Part shown: in pieces, positions 53,334 to 62,215 of the stretch | How the letters are laid out: every line of letters begins with the position of its first letter | Position numbering within the stretch: position 1 is the stretch's first letter | From: Streptomyces sp. NBC_00775 | GTDB taxonomy: Bacteria > Actinomycetota > Actinomycetes > Streptomycetales > Streptomycetaceae | DNA: 64,000 nt | NCBI RefSeq assembly: GCF_036347135.1 | Contig: NZ_CP108938.1 | Location: 1,612,001 to 1,676,000, forward strand | Direction: 5' to 3' | Notes under the pieces: generated by a model | Database searches by the model: none | The model's input: the letters and a program-made list of their open reading frames with translations, nothing else | What the model was told of the DNA's origin: nothing | Made by a program: the position numbers and the translations under genes

Positions 53334-53334
<1 letters not shown>
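49639..53334 (+). CDS. narG: Respiratory nitrate reductase alpha subunit
   Basis: 1231 residues from GTG 49639, with AAGGGAG upstream. The FS0 [4Fe-4S] ligands are H60, C64, C68 and C103 (H-x3-C-x3-C-x34-C), the NarG pattern with His as first ligand. The Mo ligand Asp lies in 'SFYDWYADLPVASPQ'. It binds the molybdopterin guanine dinucleotide cofactor ('MMWGSNVPVTRTPDAH', 'SLSRGGQNIWMSPQDADAIG') and reduces nitrate to nitrite at the inner face of the membrane. The ending 'YLGPTGNQRDEVTVIRR' matches NarG. First gene of narGHJI; its stop overlaps the narH start (TGATG). Confidence 0.97.
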
Positions 53335-54922
<1,588 letters not shown>

Positions 54923-54926
<4 letters not shown>

Positions 54927-55570
54927 CGACCCGGCGGGAGAACGTCCACGTGAAAGAGCACGACGTGCTGTATCAGGCCGCCGCGTACTGTCTCGGCTAT
55001 CCGGACGAGGAGTTCTACGAGCGGCTGCCGCTGCTGCGTCAAGCCGCCCCGGGACTGAGGGAGTTCCTCGATCACGCGGACACCGAGGCCCCGCAGGACC
55101 TCGCCGCGCACTACGTCCAGGTCTTCGACTTCAAGAACCGCCACAGCCTCTATCTGAGCTGGTGGCGCGACGGGGACACCCGGCGGCGTGGGATGTCGCT
55201 GGTGCGGTTCAAGGAGGTGTACCGGGAGCACGGCCTGGAGTTCACCGGCGAGGAGCTGCCGGACTTCCTGCCGGCGGTCCTCGAATTCTCCGCGCACGCC
55301 GGACCCGGACTTCTCCAGGAGCACCGCAGCGGCCTGGAGTTGCTGCGGATCGCGCTCACCGACTTCGGCACGCCGTACGCGACGGTGCTCGACGCGGTGT
55401 GCGCCACCCTTCCCGGCCCGTCCCCCAAGGACCGCGCCGAGGCGCTCGCCCTGGCCCGGTCGGGGCCGCCGCGCGAGGAGGTCGGCCTCGAACCCTTCGG
55501 CGCCATCGGGGTCGAACCCAGCGGCGCCCTCGGCCACGAACCTCTCGCCGTCATCGGAGAACGCTCATGA
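54923..55570 (+). CDS. narJ: Nitrate reductase assembly chaperone
   Basis: 215 residues from ATG 54923, overlapping narH (ATGA). 'VLYQAAAYCLGYPDEEFYERLPLL', split by a short loop, and 'YVQVFDFKNRHSLYLSWWRDGDTRRRGMSL' over residues 54-83 are NarJ hallmarks of the all-helical TorD/NarJ fold. It inserts the molybdenum cofactor into NarG before membrane attachment and is not part of the final enzyme. The C-terminus bears three imperfect eight-residue repeats (LEPFGAIG, VEPSGALG, HEPLAVIG), absent from the usual fold. Confidence 0.95.
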
Positions 55571-56289
55571 CGACCCTCCTCTGGGGCGCCCTGCCGTACA
55601 TCGCCTTCGCGCTGCTCGTCGCGGGGCTCGTCTGGCGCTACCGCTACGACAAGTTCGGCTGGACCACGCGCTCCTCGCAGGTCTACGAGTCGAAGCTGCT
55701 GAACATCGCCTCGCCCGCCTTCCACTACGGCATCCTCTTCGTGCTCGTCGGCCATCTGGTGGGCCTGTTCGTCCCGGAGTCGTGGACCCACTCCCTCGGG
55801 ATCAGCGAGCACACGTACCACCTGTTCTCGCTGTACGGCGGCACGGCGGCCGGCATCCTCACCGTGGCCGGCATCCTGCTGCTGATCTACCGCAGACGGA
55901 CGAACTCACTGGTGTTCCGGGCGACGACCGTCAACGACAAGCTGATGTACGTCGTGCTGCTCGGCGCGATCGTGATGGGCATGGTCGCCAAGCTCTCGCA
56001 CGCCACCGGAGACGGCTACAACTACCGTGATTCCATCGCCCCTTGGGCGCGCAGCCTGTTCACGCTCCAGCCGAAGACGGAACTGATGGAGGGCGTGCCG
56101 GTGCTCTACCGGATCCACGCGGTGATCGGCATGGCGCTGATCGCGCTGGTGCCGTACACGCGGCTGGTCCATATGTTCAGCGCGCCGGTGCAGTATCTGT
56201 TCCGCCCGTATGTGGTCTACCGCAGCCGCGACCCGAAGCAGCTCGGGGCGCGGCCGGCACGGCGGGGCTGGGAGAAGACGGACGCCTGA
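55567..56289 (+). CDS. narI: Respiratory nitrate reductase gamma subunit (cytochrome b)
   Basis: 240 residues from ATG 55567, overlapping narJ (ATGA). Five membrane helices are visible. Heme b ligand His residues lie in 'FHYGILFVLVGHLVGLF' and 'RIHAVIGMALIALVPYTRLVHMFS', the two NarI pairs. It oxidises menaquinol and anchors NarGH to the membrane. The stop is only three bases from the stop of the convergent dnaK-like gene, leaving no room for a separate terminator. Confidence 0.96.
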   Translation: MTTLLWGALPYIAFALLVAGLVWRYRYDKFGWTTRSSQVYESKLLNIASPAFHYGILFVLVGHLVGLFVPESWTHSLGISEHTYHLFSLYGGTAAGILTVAGILLLIYRRRTNSLVFRATTVNDKLMYVVLLGAIVMGMVAKLSHATGDGYNYRDSIAPWARSLFTLQPKTELMEGVPVLYRIHAVIGMALIALVPYTRLVHMFSAPVQYLFRPYVVYRSRDPKQLGARPARRGWEKTDA

Positions 56290-56292
56290 CCT

Positions 56293-58164
56293 TCAGGCGG
56301 TGCCGCCGTCCTTGGGCCCCCTGTCCTCGTCGACAATCTCGGCGTCCACCACGCCCTCCTCGTCGCCCGGGGCCTGCTCGGTGGGCGGCTGGTCCTCCGG
56401 GGGCGTCTGCTGGGCCTGCGCGTACATCGCCTGCCCCATCCGCTGGCTGACGGTGGCCAGCTTCTCGATGCCGGTGCGCAGGGCGGCCGTGTCGGTGGCG
56501 GTGTCCTCCAGGAGCCGTTTCAGGTCGGCTGCCGCGGACTCGACCTCCGTCTTCGTGTCGGCCGCGATGCGCTCCTCGTTCTCGCGGACGAACTTCTCCG
56601 TCTGGTAGACGAGTTGCTCGCCCTGGTTGCGGGTCTCCGCGGCCTCACGGCGCTCGCGGTCCTCCTCGGCGTACTGCTCGGCCTCGCGCATCATGCGGTC
56701 GATGTCGTTCTTGGGGAGCGCGGAGCCGCCGGTCACGGTCATCTTCTGCTCGCGTCCGGTGGCGAGATCCTTCGCGGAGACGTGCATGATCCCGTTGGCG
56801 TCGATGTCGAAGGCGACCTCGATCTGCGGCACCCCGCGCGGCGCGGGCGGCAGTCCGGTGAGGTCGAAGACGCCCAGCTTCTTGTTGTACGCGGCGATCT
56901 CGCGCTCGCCCTGGTAGACCTGGATGCCGACCGACGGCTGGTTGTCCACGGCGGTCGTGAAGATCTCCGAACGCCGGGTCGGGATCGTGGTGTTGCGCTC
57001 GATGAGCTTGGTCATGATGCCGCCCTTGGTCTCGATGCCGAGGGACAGCGGGGTGACGTCGAGGAGCAGCACGTCCTTCACGTCTCCCCTGATGACACCC
57101 GCCTGGAGGGCCGCGCCGAGCGCCACGACCTCGTCCGGGTTGACGCCCTTGTGCGGGTCCTTGCCGGTGAGTTCCTTCACGAGGTCGGTGACGGCGGGCA
57201 TGCGCGTGGAGCCGCCGACCAGGATCACGTGGTCGACCGCGGAGAGCTTCACGCCCGCGTCCTTGACGGCCTGGTGGAAGGGGGTCTTGCAGCGGTCGAG
57301 CAGGTCGGCGGTGAGTTCCTGGAACTGAGCGCGCGTCAGCTTCTCGTCGAGGTGCAGCGGGCCTTCGGCGGTGGCGGTGACGTAGGGCAGGTTGACGGTG
57401 GTCTCAGAGGCGCTGGACAGTTCGATCTTGGCCTTCTCGGCGCCCTCGCGCAGCCGTTGCAGCGCCATCTTGTCGTGGCCGAGATCGATGCCGTACGACG
57501 CCTTGAACCGCTGGGCGAGGTGCTCGACGATCCGCTGGTCCCAGTCGTCGCCGCCGAGCCGGGTGTCGCCGTTGGTGGCCTTGACCTCGATGACACCGTC
57601 GCCGATCTCCAGGAGCGAGACGTCGAAGGTGCCGCCGCCCAGGTCGAAGACGAGGACGGTCTGCTCCTCGCCGCGGTCGAGCCCGTACGCGAGCGCGGCG
57701 GCCGTCGGCTCGTTGATGATCCGCAGGACCTTCAGGCCCGCGATCTCGCCCGCCTCCTTGGTGGCCTGGCGCTGCGCGTCGTCGAAGTAGGCTGGCACGG
57801 TGATCACGGCGTCCGTGACGTCCTCGCCGAGGTAGGCCTCCGCGTCCCGCTTCAGCTTCTGCAGCACCCGCGCGGCCAGCTCCTGCGCCCGGTAGCGGGT
57901 GCCGTCGATGGCGTCCTTCTCCGGAAAACGCCAGCTCACGTCGCCCATGTGCCGCTTCACGGAGCGCGCGGTGCGCTCCACGTTCGTCACCGCCTGCCGC
58001 TTGGCGACCTCGCCGACGAGCACCTCGCCGTTCTTGGCGAAGGCCACCACGGAGGGCGTGGTGCGCGCACCCTCGGCGTTGGCGACGACGGTGGGGTCGC
58101 CGCCCTCCAGGACGGCCACCACCGAGTTCGTCGTACCGAGGTCGATCCCGACCGCACGTGCCAT
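56293..58164 (-). CDS. dnaK: Hsp70 chaperone DnaK (likely second paralogue)
   Basis: 623 residues from ATG 58164. ATPase signatures: '[19 protein letters not shown]' at the start, '[21 protein letters not shown]' near 195 (shown in part) and '[18 protein letters not shown]' near 335. The substrate domain follows ('[20 protein letters not shown]') and the tail is acidic and Gln/Pro-rich ('[20 protein letters not shown]'). It folds proteins with DnaJ and GrpE, but neither gene follows, unlike the main heat-shock operon, so this is probably an accessory copy. A degenerate HspR-type site lies upstream at 58210. Confidence 0.93.
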   Translation of the reverse strand: MARAVGIDLGTTNSVVAVLEGGDPTVVANAEGARTTPSVVAFAKNGEVLVGEVAKRQAVTNVERTARSVKRHMGDVSWRFPEKDAIDGTRYRAQELAARVLQKLKRDAEAYLGEDVTDAVITVPAYFDDAQRQATKEAGEIAGLKVLRIINEPTAAALAYGLDRGEEQTVLVFDLGGGTFDVSLLEIGDGVIEVKATNGDTRLGGDDWDQRIVEHLAQRFKASYGIDLGHDKMALQRLREGAEKAKIELSSASETTVNLPYVTATAEGPLHLDEKLTRAQFQELTADLLDRCKTPFHQAVKDAGVKLSAVDHVILVGGSTRMPAVTDLVKELTGKDPHKGVNPDEVVALGAALQAGVIRGDVKDVLLLDVTPLSLGIETKGGIMTKLIERNTTIPTRRSEIFTTAVDNQPSVGIQVYQGEREIAAYNKKLGVFDLTGLPPAPRGVPQIEVAFDIDANGIMHVSAKDLATGREQKMTVTGGSALPKNDIDRMMREAEQYAEEDRERREAAETRNQGEQLVYQTEKFVRENEERIAADTKTEVESAAADLKRLLEDTATDTAALRTGIEKLATVSQRMGQAMYAQAQQTPPEDQPPTEQAPGDEEGVVDAEIVDEDRGPKDGGTA

Positions 58165-58209
58165 GTCCGTCCCCTTCCGCCAGGGCTCTGCCCGATCTCC
58201 AGCACAAAT

Positions 58210-58230
58210 CTTGAGTGGCTGGTTGTCAAT
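58210..58230. promoter_or_regulatory. Degenerate HAIR-like site overlapping a dnaK -35 element
   Basis: CTTGAGT at 58210-58216 is a perfect left half of the HspR operator HAIR (CTTGAGT-N7-ACTCAAG). At the correct spacing, TGTCAAT (58224-58230) matches the right half at four of seven bases. On the minus strand the same bases read TTGACA (58229-58224), a consensus -35 element, with TGTGCT after 17 bases. HspR or another heat-shock regulator could act here. Confidence 0.45.
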
Positions 58231-58261
58231 GGGACGGGGTCGCGTAAAGGAGCGCGCATGA

Positions 58262-58296
58262 CGATGCCGCGCCCCCTCGGGGAAAGCGCGGCATCG
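58262..58296 (-). terminator. Terminator hairpin after osmC
   Basis: CGATGCCGCGC (58262-58272) pairs perfectly with GCGCGGCATCG (58286-58296), an 11-base stem with a 13-base loop, starting 11 bases after the OsmC-type gene stop on the minus strand. It separates that gene from dnaK. Confidence 0.8.
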
Positions 58297-58307
58297 GCGT
58301 ACGAGCG

Positions 58308-58736
58308 TCAGGCGAGCTTCGCCGTCAGGGTGATCGTCGTGCCGGTCAGCGCCTGGCTGACCGGGCAGTTCTTCTTGGCGTCCTCGGCGGCCGCGAGGAA
58401 GGCGTCCTCGTCGATGCCGGGCACCGAGCCCTCGACGGTGAGGTGGATGCCGGTGATGCCCTCGCCGGGCTGGAAGGTGACATCGGCGGAGGTGACGAGC
58501 TTGGTGGGCGGGGTGCCGGCCCCCGCGAGGGCGTGCGAGAACGCCATGGAGAAGCAGCTGGAGTGGGCTGCGGCGATCAGCTCCTCGGGGCTGGTCTTGC
58601 CGTTCGCGTCCTGGGCGCGCGACGCCCACGTCACCGGCTGCTGGGCGATGGCGCCGGAGGAGTCGAAGGTGACGACGCCCTTGCCCTCGAGCAGGTTGCC
58701 TTCCCAGACGGTGTGTGCAGAGCGCGTGGTGGCCAC
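58308..58736 (-). CDS. OsmC-type peroxiredoxin (organic hydroperoxide reductase)
   Basis: 142 residues from GTG 58736, with AAGGGA seven bases upstream; a longer upstream reading adds 16 residues without a ribosome site. It has the OsmC pattern: '[20 protein letters not shown]', '[20 protein letters not shown]' with the peroxidatic Cys, and '[20 protein letters not shown]' with the second redox Cys. The length is that of OsmC proper. It reduces organic hydroperoxides using thiols and is usually induced by osmotic or oxidative stress. Confidence 0.95.
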   Translation of the reverse strand: MATTRSAHTVWEGNLLEGKGVVTFDSSGAIAQQPVTWASRAQDANGKTSPEELIAAAHSSCFSMAFSHALAGAGTPPTKLVTSADVTFQPGEGITGIHLTVEGSVPGIDEDAFLAAAEDAKKNCPVSQALTGTTITLTAKLA

Positions 58737-58842
58737 GGTGAATCCCTTCAGTGAGGTCCCGTTTTCGGGGTCCGTACCCACCATCCGATCACAACCTGGC
58801 CCGGCGCACGCGCAAGACAGGTCACGGCATCCCGAAGACAGG

Positions 58843-60648
58843 TCACCGCACCCGGAAGACGGGCCCGCGCGCGGTGAACGGCAGCCGCGCGTCCTGCGGG
58901 ATCAGATACGCGTGCTCGCGCCGCACCCTCAGTACATCGCAGTAACCGTCCGTGATCACCAGGACGGGCGCGCCGGGCGGGAAGTCGTCCGCGCGGTGCA
59001 GCAGGTCGATCCCGGGCTGCAGCACCGTACCGCCGCGCCCGTGCACGCGGACGCGTCCGGCGATCTCCGTGACCGGCAGATATCCCGCGTCGTGCGGGGC
59101 CGCGTCGCAGAAGACGACGCGGGCGGCCGGTACGTCGCGGGCCTCGGCGTACGAGGCGATGGCACCCAGCGCCTTGCCGAGCAGGGTGCGGTCCATGGAG
59201 CCGGAGGTGTCGAGGACGACGCCGAAGGTGCAGCGGGCGATCTCCTCGGGCGGGAAGTAGCGGCCCGCGCGCGGGATGTCGGGGGTCGCCGCCTGGCGGC
59301 GCGCGGGGCGCGCGTACGTCCGTACGGGCTCGGGGCGGGGCACGAACTCGTCGAACCAGCGGGCGAGTTGGGCGTCCCAGGGCAGCGGAGGATGGCTGAG
59401 CGCGCGGATCTCCTCCACCAGACCGCCCGGCAGGAATCCGCGCTCCAGCTGCTGGTGCAGGTCGAGGCCCTGGCCGAGGCCCCGGCGGTAGAACTCGTCG
59501 AGGTCGACATAGTCGCGCGGCGAGCCGAGCGGTCCGCCGAGGATGTCGCCCGCGCCCTTGCCGCGCAGCGTGGACAGGCGGCGCATCCGGCGCAGGTCGC
59601 CGGCGATCCGGTCGTAGACCTCCTCCGCCGACAGGTCCTTCAGCTCCGGGTCGTGCAGCAGCCCTTCGGGCATCGTGCCGACCTGCATCTCGCACAGCCA
59701 GCCGTTGATGACGTAGTCGGCGGCGACGTTGAAGAGATACGGGTCGCGGGTCCCGCAGCGGTCGCCGTGGCGCAGGGCGGCGTGCAGCATCTCGTGGGCG
59801 AGGACGAACCGCCATTCCTCGGCGTCGAACCGGCACAGCGGGTTGACGTAGATCTCGGCGGCCTCCGGGTTGACCGCAGCGATCGAGATGCCGTGGGCGC
59901 GGGCGAGTTCGGCGTCGGCGACGAGGGTGATGCCGGCCGCGACGCCGCCGAGCAGCGGGTAGGAGGAGATGAACCAGCTCAGCGCCTTCTCCCAGGGCTG
60001 CAGCCGGGTGGGTCCGCCGCGCATGGACGCGCGGCGGCCGCCCGCCATGTCCATCGCGGCGGCCATGGTGCGGGTCAGGGCGTGCGCGAAGGCGATCTGC
60101 CAGTCGGGCGGGGAGCCGCCGATCCAGTTGTTCCACGGCACCAGCAGCTGGTCCGGCTCGTCGCGTCCCGTGCCGCAATGGTCGTACCGGGGCGGGATGC
60201 CGTCGCGGCGCCAGCGCGCGGCGAGCTGCTCCTCGTCGCCGTCCGGGTAGGAGTCGGGCAGGTCCTCGGGGGTGAGCCCGATCGGGAAGCCGAGCAGGAA
60301 GCGGTTGACCACGACGCAGCGGGCGGCGAGGTCGAACCGGTCGGGCTGTACGCGCTCGCCGACCGCGGCGGGGACGTGCCCGAAGCCCAGATGAATGACG
60401 GCGTGCGCGATGGCCCAGGCCCAGGCGGCCGGCTCGGCGCGGCGGGTGGGGTGGACGTGCAGGACGCCGTCGGAGTCGACGCACACCAGACCGGCGCGCG
60501 GCGCCCTGACGCAGTCCTCCTGCCGGCAGGTGCTGAACCCGATGGCGGCCAGCGCCCGATTGGCCCGCACCAGCCGCATCCCCTCCGCGAACGCCTCGGC
60601 GGCGGGATCCGGCTTGGCCGCGGTCGCGGGCTTACGGGGGCGGCTCAT
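58843..60648 (-). CDS. VWA-like protein with metallopeptidase motif (DUF2201-type), MoxR partner
   Basis: 601 residues from ATG 60648. The N-terminal half has a possible zinc motif HExxH in 'FVLAHEMLHAALRHGD' near residue 281 and an earlier 'HAVIHLGFGH'. The C-terminal 170 residues form a VWA-like domain with the metal-binding 'VLDTSGSMDRTLL' (D-x-S-x-S) and 'VLVITDGYCDVL'. Cys-containing 'GFSTCRQEDC' lies near 40. This combination matches the VWA-like/putative metallopeptidase family (DUF2201) paired with MoxR AAA+ ATPases, thought to act in metal insertion or complex assembly. The ATPase gene lies 67 bases upstream on the same strand. The target is unknown. Confidence 0.85.
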   Translation of the reverse strand: MSRPRKPATAAKPDPAAEAFAEGMRLVRANRALAAIGFSTCRQEDCVRAPRAGLVCVDSDGVLHVHPTRRAEPAAWAWAIAHAVIHLGFGHVPAAVGERVQPDRFDLAARCVVVNRFLLGFPIGLTPEDLPDSYPDGDEEQLAARWRRDGIPPRYDHCGTGRDEPDQLLVPWNNWIGGSPPDWQIAFAHALTRTMAAAMDMAGGRRASMRGGPTRLQPWEKALSWFISSYPLLGGVAAGITLVADAELARAHGISIAAVNPEAAEIYVNPLCRFDAEEWRFVLAHEMLHAALRHGDRCGTRDPYLFNVAADYVINGWLCEMQVGTMPEGLLHDPELKDLSAEEVYDRIAGDLRRMRRLSTLRGKGAGDILGGPLGSPRDYVDLDEFYRRGLGQGLDLHQQLERGFLPGGLVEEIRALSHPPLPWDAQLARWFDEFVPRPEPVRTYARPARRQAATPDIPRAGRYFPPEEIARCTFGVVLDTSGSMDRTLLGKALGAIASYAEARDVPAARVVFCDAAPHDAGYLPVTEIAGRVRVHGRGGTVLQPGIDLLHRADDFPPGAPVLVITDGYCDVLRVRREHAYLIPQDARLPFTARGPVFRVR

Positions 60649-60715
60649 CGCGGGGCTCCGACGGACGGCCGGATCAGCCTGTCCGGCGTTTGAGGACGAG
60701 CGCGCAGCGCCCCGC

Positions 60716-61777
60716 TCATCGCCGGGCCTCCACCAGCCGCGGCATGTCCCGTGCCGCCTCGACCAGGAACCACGCGGGCAGTACGGGGTTGCCGTCGGTG
60801 TCGGCGGCGATCACGCTCTGGGCGACCTCGACGGAGATCTCGGCGAGCTGGACGAGCAGCGACTTGGCGCGGAACGCGGTCTGGCGGCCGTTCTCCGAGA
60901 GGTGCTCCTTGCTGGCCGGCAGCTCTTTGACGAGGCGGCCGCGGAAGGACTCGGCGAGGTAGTAGAGCAGATCGCGGTCCTCCGGGCGGCCGGGCCAGCG
61001 GGCGTCACCCTTGATGATGGCCTCGATACCGAACCGGCTGCGCACGATCTTGACGTAACCGCAGAAGGCGACGGCGTGCGCGGGCGTCAGCGTGCCGTGC
61101 GCGATCACCTTCAGGGTCGCCTCGTCGAGGGCCGGCCCGAAGGAGCGCAGCGCGTCGGAGAGCATGTGCCAGGAGCGGGGCGTGGAGAAGGGTTCCTCCG
61201 TCTTCGGCGGCTTGGACCACAGGTGGTCGGGCCGGTCGGTGAGGTGGTCCAGGACCCAGGGGTGGATGTCGTTGGAAGCGGCCCAGACGAGCCAGTCCTT
61301 CGGGGACGCCTCCAGGTGTACGTGCGCCAGACGGTTGACCAGCGCCGAGGCGATCGGGCGCGCCAGCGCGTTGTCGGTCGCACGGTTGCCCGCGCCGATC
61401 ACGATGGAGCCCTTCGGCAGCTCGTAGTTGCCGATGCGGCGGTCCAGGATGAGCGAGTAGAAGGCCTTCTGCACATCCGGCGTCGCCGCGTTCAGCTCGT
61501 CCAGGAACAGGCAGTACGGCTCGTCGCGGGCGATCGCCTCCGGCGGGCAGAACACGGACCGGCCGTCGCGGATCTGCGGAACGCCGATGAGGTCCTCGGG
61601 GGCGAGCTGGGTGCCGAGCAGGCTCACGCACTCAAGTCCCAGCGATTCGGCGAACTCCCTTACCAGGGAGGACTTTCCGATGCCGGGGGCGCCCCAGATG
61701 AAGACCGGCCGCACGGTCGCGAGACCGAGCAGCAACTCCGGTATACGGGCGGGAGTGACGGTGACGGCTGCCTGCAC
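60716..61777 (-). CDS. MoxR-type AAA+ ATPase
   Basis: 353 residues from GTG 61777, with AAGGAG seven to eight bases upstream. Walker A 'FIWGAPGIGKSSLVREFAE' near residue 27-44, Walker B 'YCLFLDELNAATPDVQKAFY' near 90, sensor 1 'IVIGAGNRATDNALARPI' near 128 and 'ASALVNRLAHVHLEASPKDW' (arginine finger region). These are the MoxR/dynein-related AAA_5 features. With the VWA-like gene downstream it makes a MoxR-VWA pair, usually a chaperone that remodels or inserts a cofactor into a target protein. No obvious target enzyme lies in the operon. Confidence 0.92.
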   Translation of the reverse strand: MQAAVTVTPARIPELLLGLATVRPVFIWGAPGIGKSSLVREFAESLGLECVSLLGTQLAPEDLIGVPQIRDGRSVFCPPEAIARDEPYCLFLDELNAATPDVQKAFYSLILDRRIGNYELPKGSIVIGAGNRATDNALARPIASALVNRLAHVHLEASPKDWLVWAASNDIHPWVLDHLTDRPDHLWSKPPKTEEPFSTPRSWHMLSDALRSFGPALDEATLKVIAHGTLTPAHAVAFCGYVKIVRSRFGIEAIIKGDARWPGRPEDRDLLYYLAESFRGRLVKELPASKEHLSENGRQTAFRAKSLLVQLAEISVEVAQSVIAADTDGNPVLPAWFLVEAARDMPRLVEARR

Positions 61778-61928
61778 GCAGCGGCTCCTTGGAGGTGTTC
61801 GAGAGGGGCCCGCAGGTGTGCGGTGTCCGATACGAACAGTGTGGGCACCGAAGTCCGTTCACCGCAGCCCATTTTCCGGCGCGCGGGACTCCCCGCGTAC
61901 CACCGGAGCAGCTGCCCCCGAGCGACCG

Positions 61929-62174
61929 GTGGGGCGCCATGCCGCCCAGCTGAGGCTGGTCCAGCATCTCGCCGTGGTGGGCTCCGACGAGCAGCGCTCC
62001 GCCGCCGAGATCCATGAGCGGCTGGAGATCCGGGACGTGCCGGGCACGCTCCAGATCGGCTACGAGATCGAGGGCAACGAGGCCTACCCCGCGGCCCGCA
62101 AGCTGATCGAGATCGGGCAGCGGGACAGCAGGTACAAGACGCGTCGCTGGGTGGTCGCACCACTGGCCCGGTAG
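61929..62174 (+). CDS. Conserved small protein of unknown function
   Basis: 81 residues from GTG 61929; the true start is uncertain, as no strong ribosome site is seen and the frame is open further upstream. It begins 'VGRHAAQLRLVQHLAVVGSDEQRSA' (split here: first 25 residues), then 'EIHERLEIRDVPGTLQIGYE' and ends 'KTRRWVVAPLAR'. The helical N-terminus and charged short strands resemble a small winged-helix or regulatory subunit, but I do not recognise the family. It lies alone between the divergent MoxR gene and a convergent phosphodiesterase-like gene. Confidence 0.6.
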   Translation: MGRHAAQLRLVQHLAVVGSDEQRSAAEIHERLEIRDVPGTLQIGYEIEGNEAYPAARKLIEIGQRDSRYKTRRWVVAPLAR

Positions 62175-62215
62175 TCAGGGGCAAGGCCGTACCCCGGCGA
62201 TCGGGGGCCGGCCCG

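Noticed and set aside
56614..60693. Plus-strand open frame of 1359 codons across dnaK, osmC and the VWA gene
   Set aside because: It runs antisense through three well-supported genes and has the Arg/Val/Gly composition of a shadow frame.
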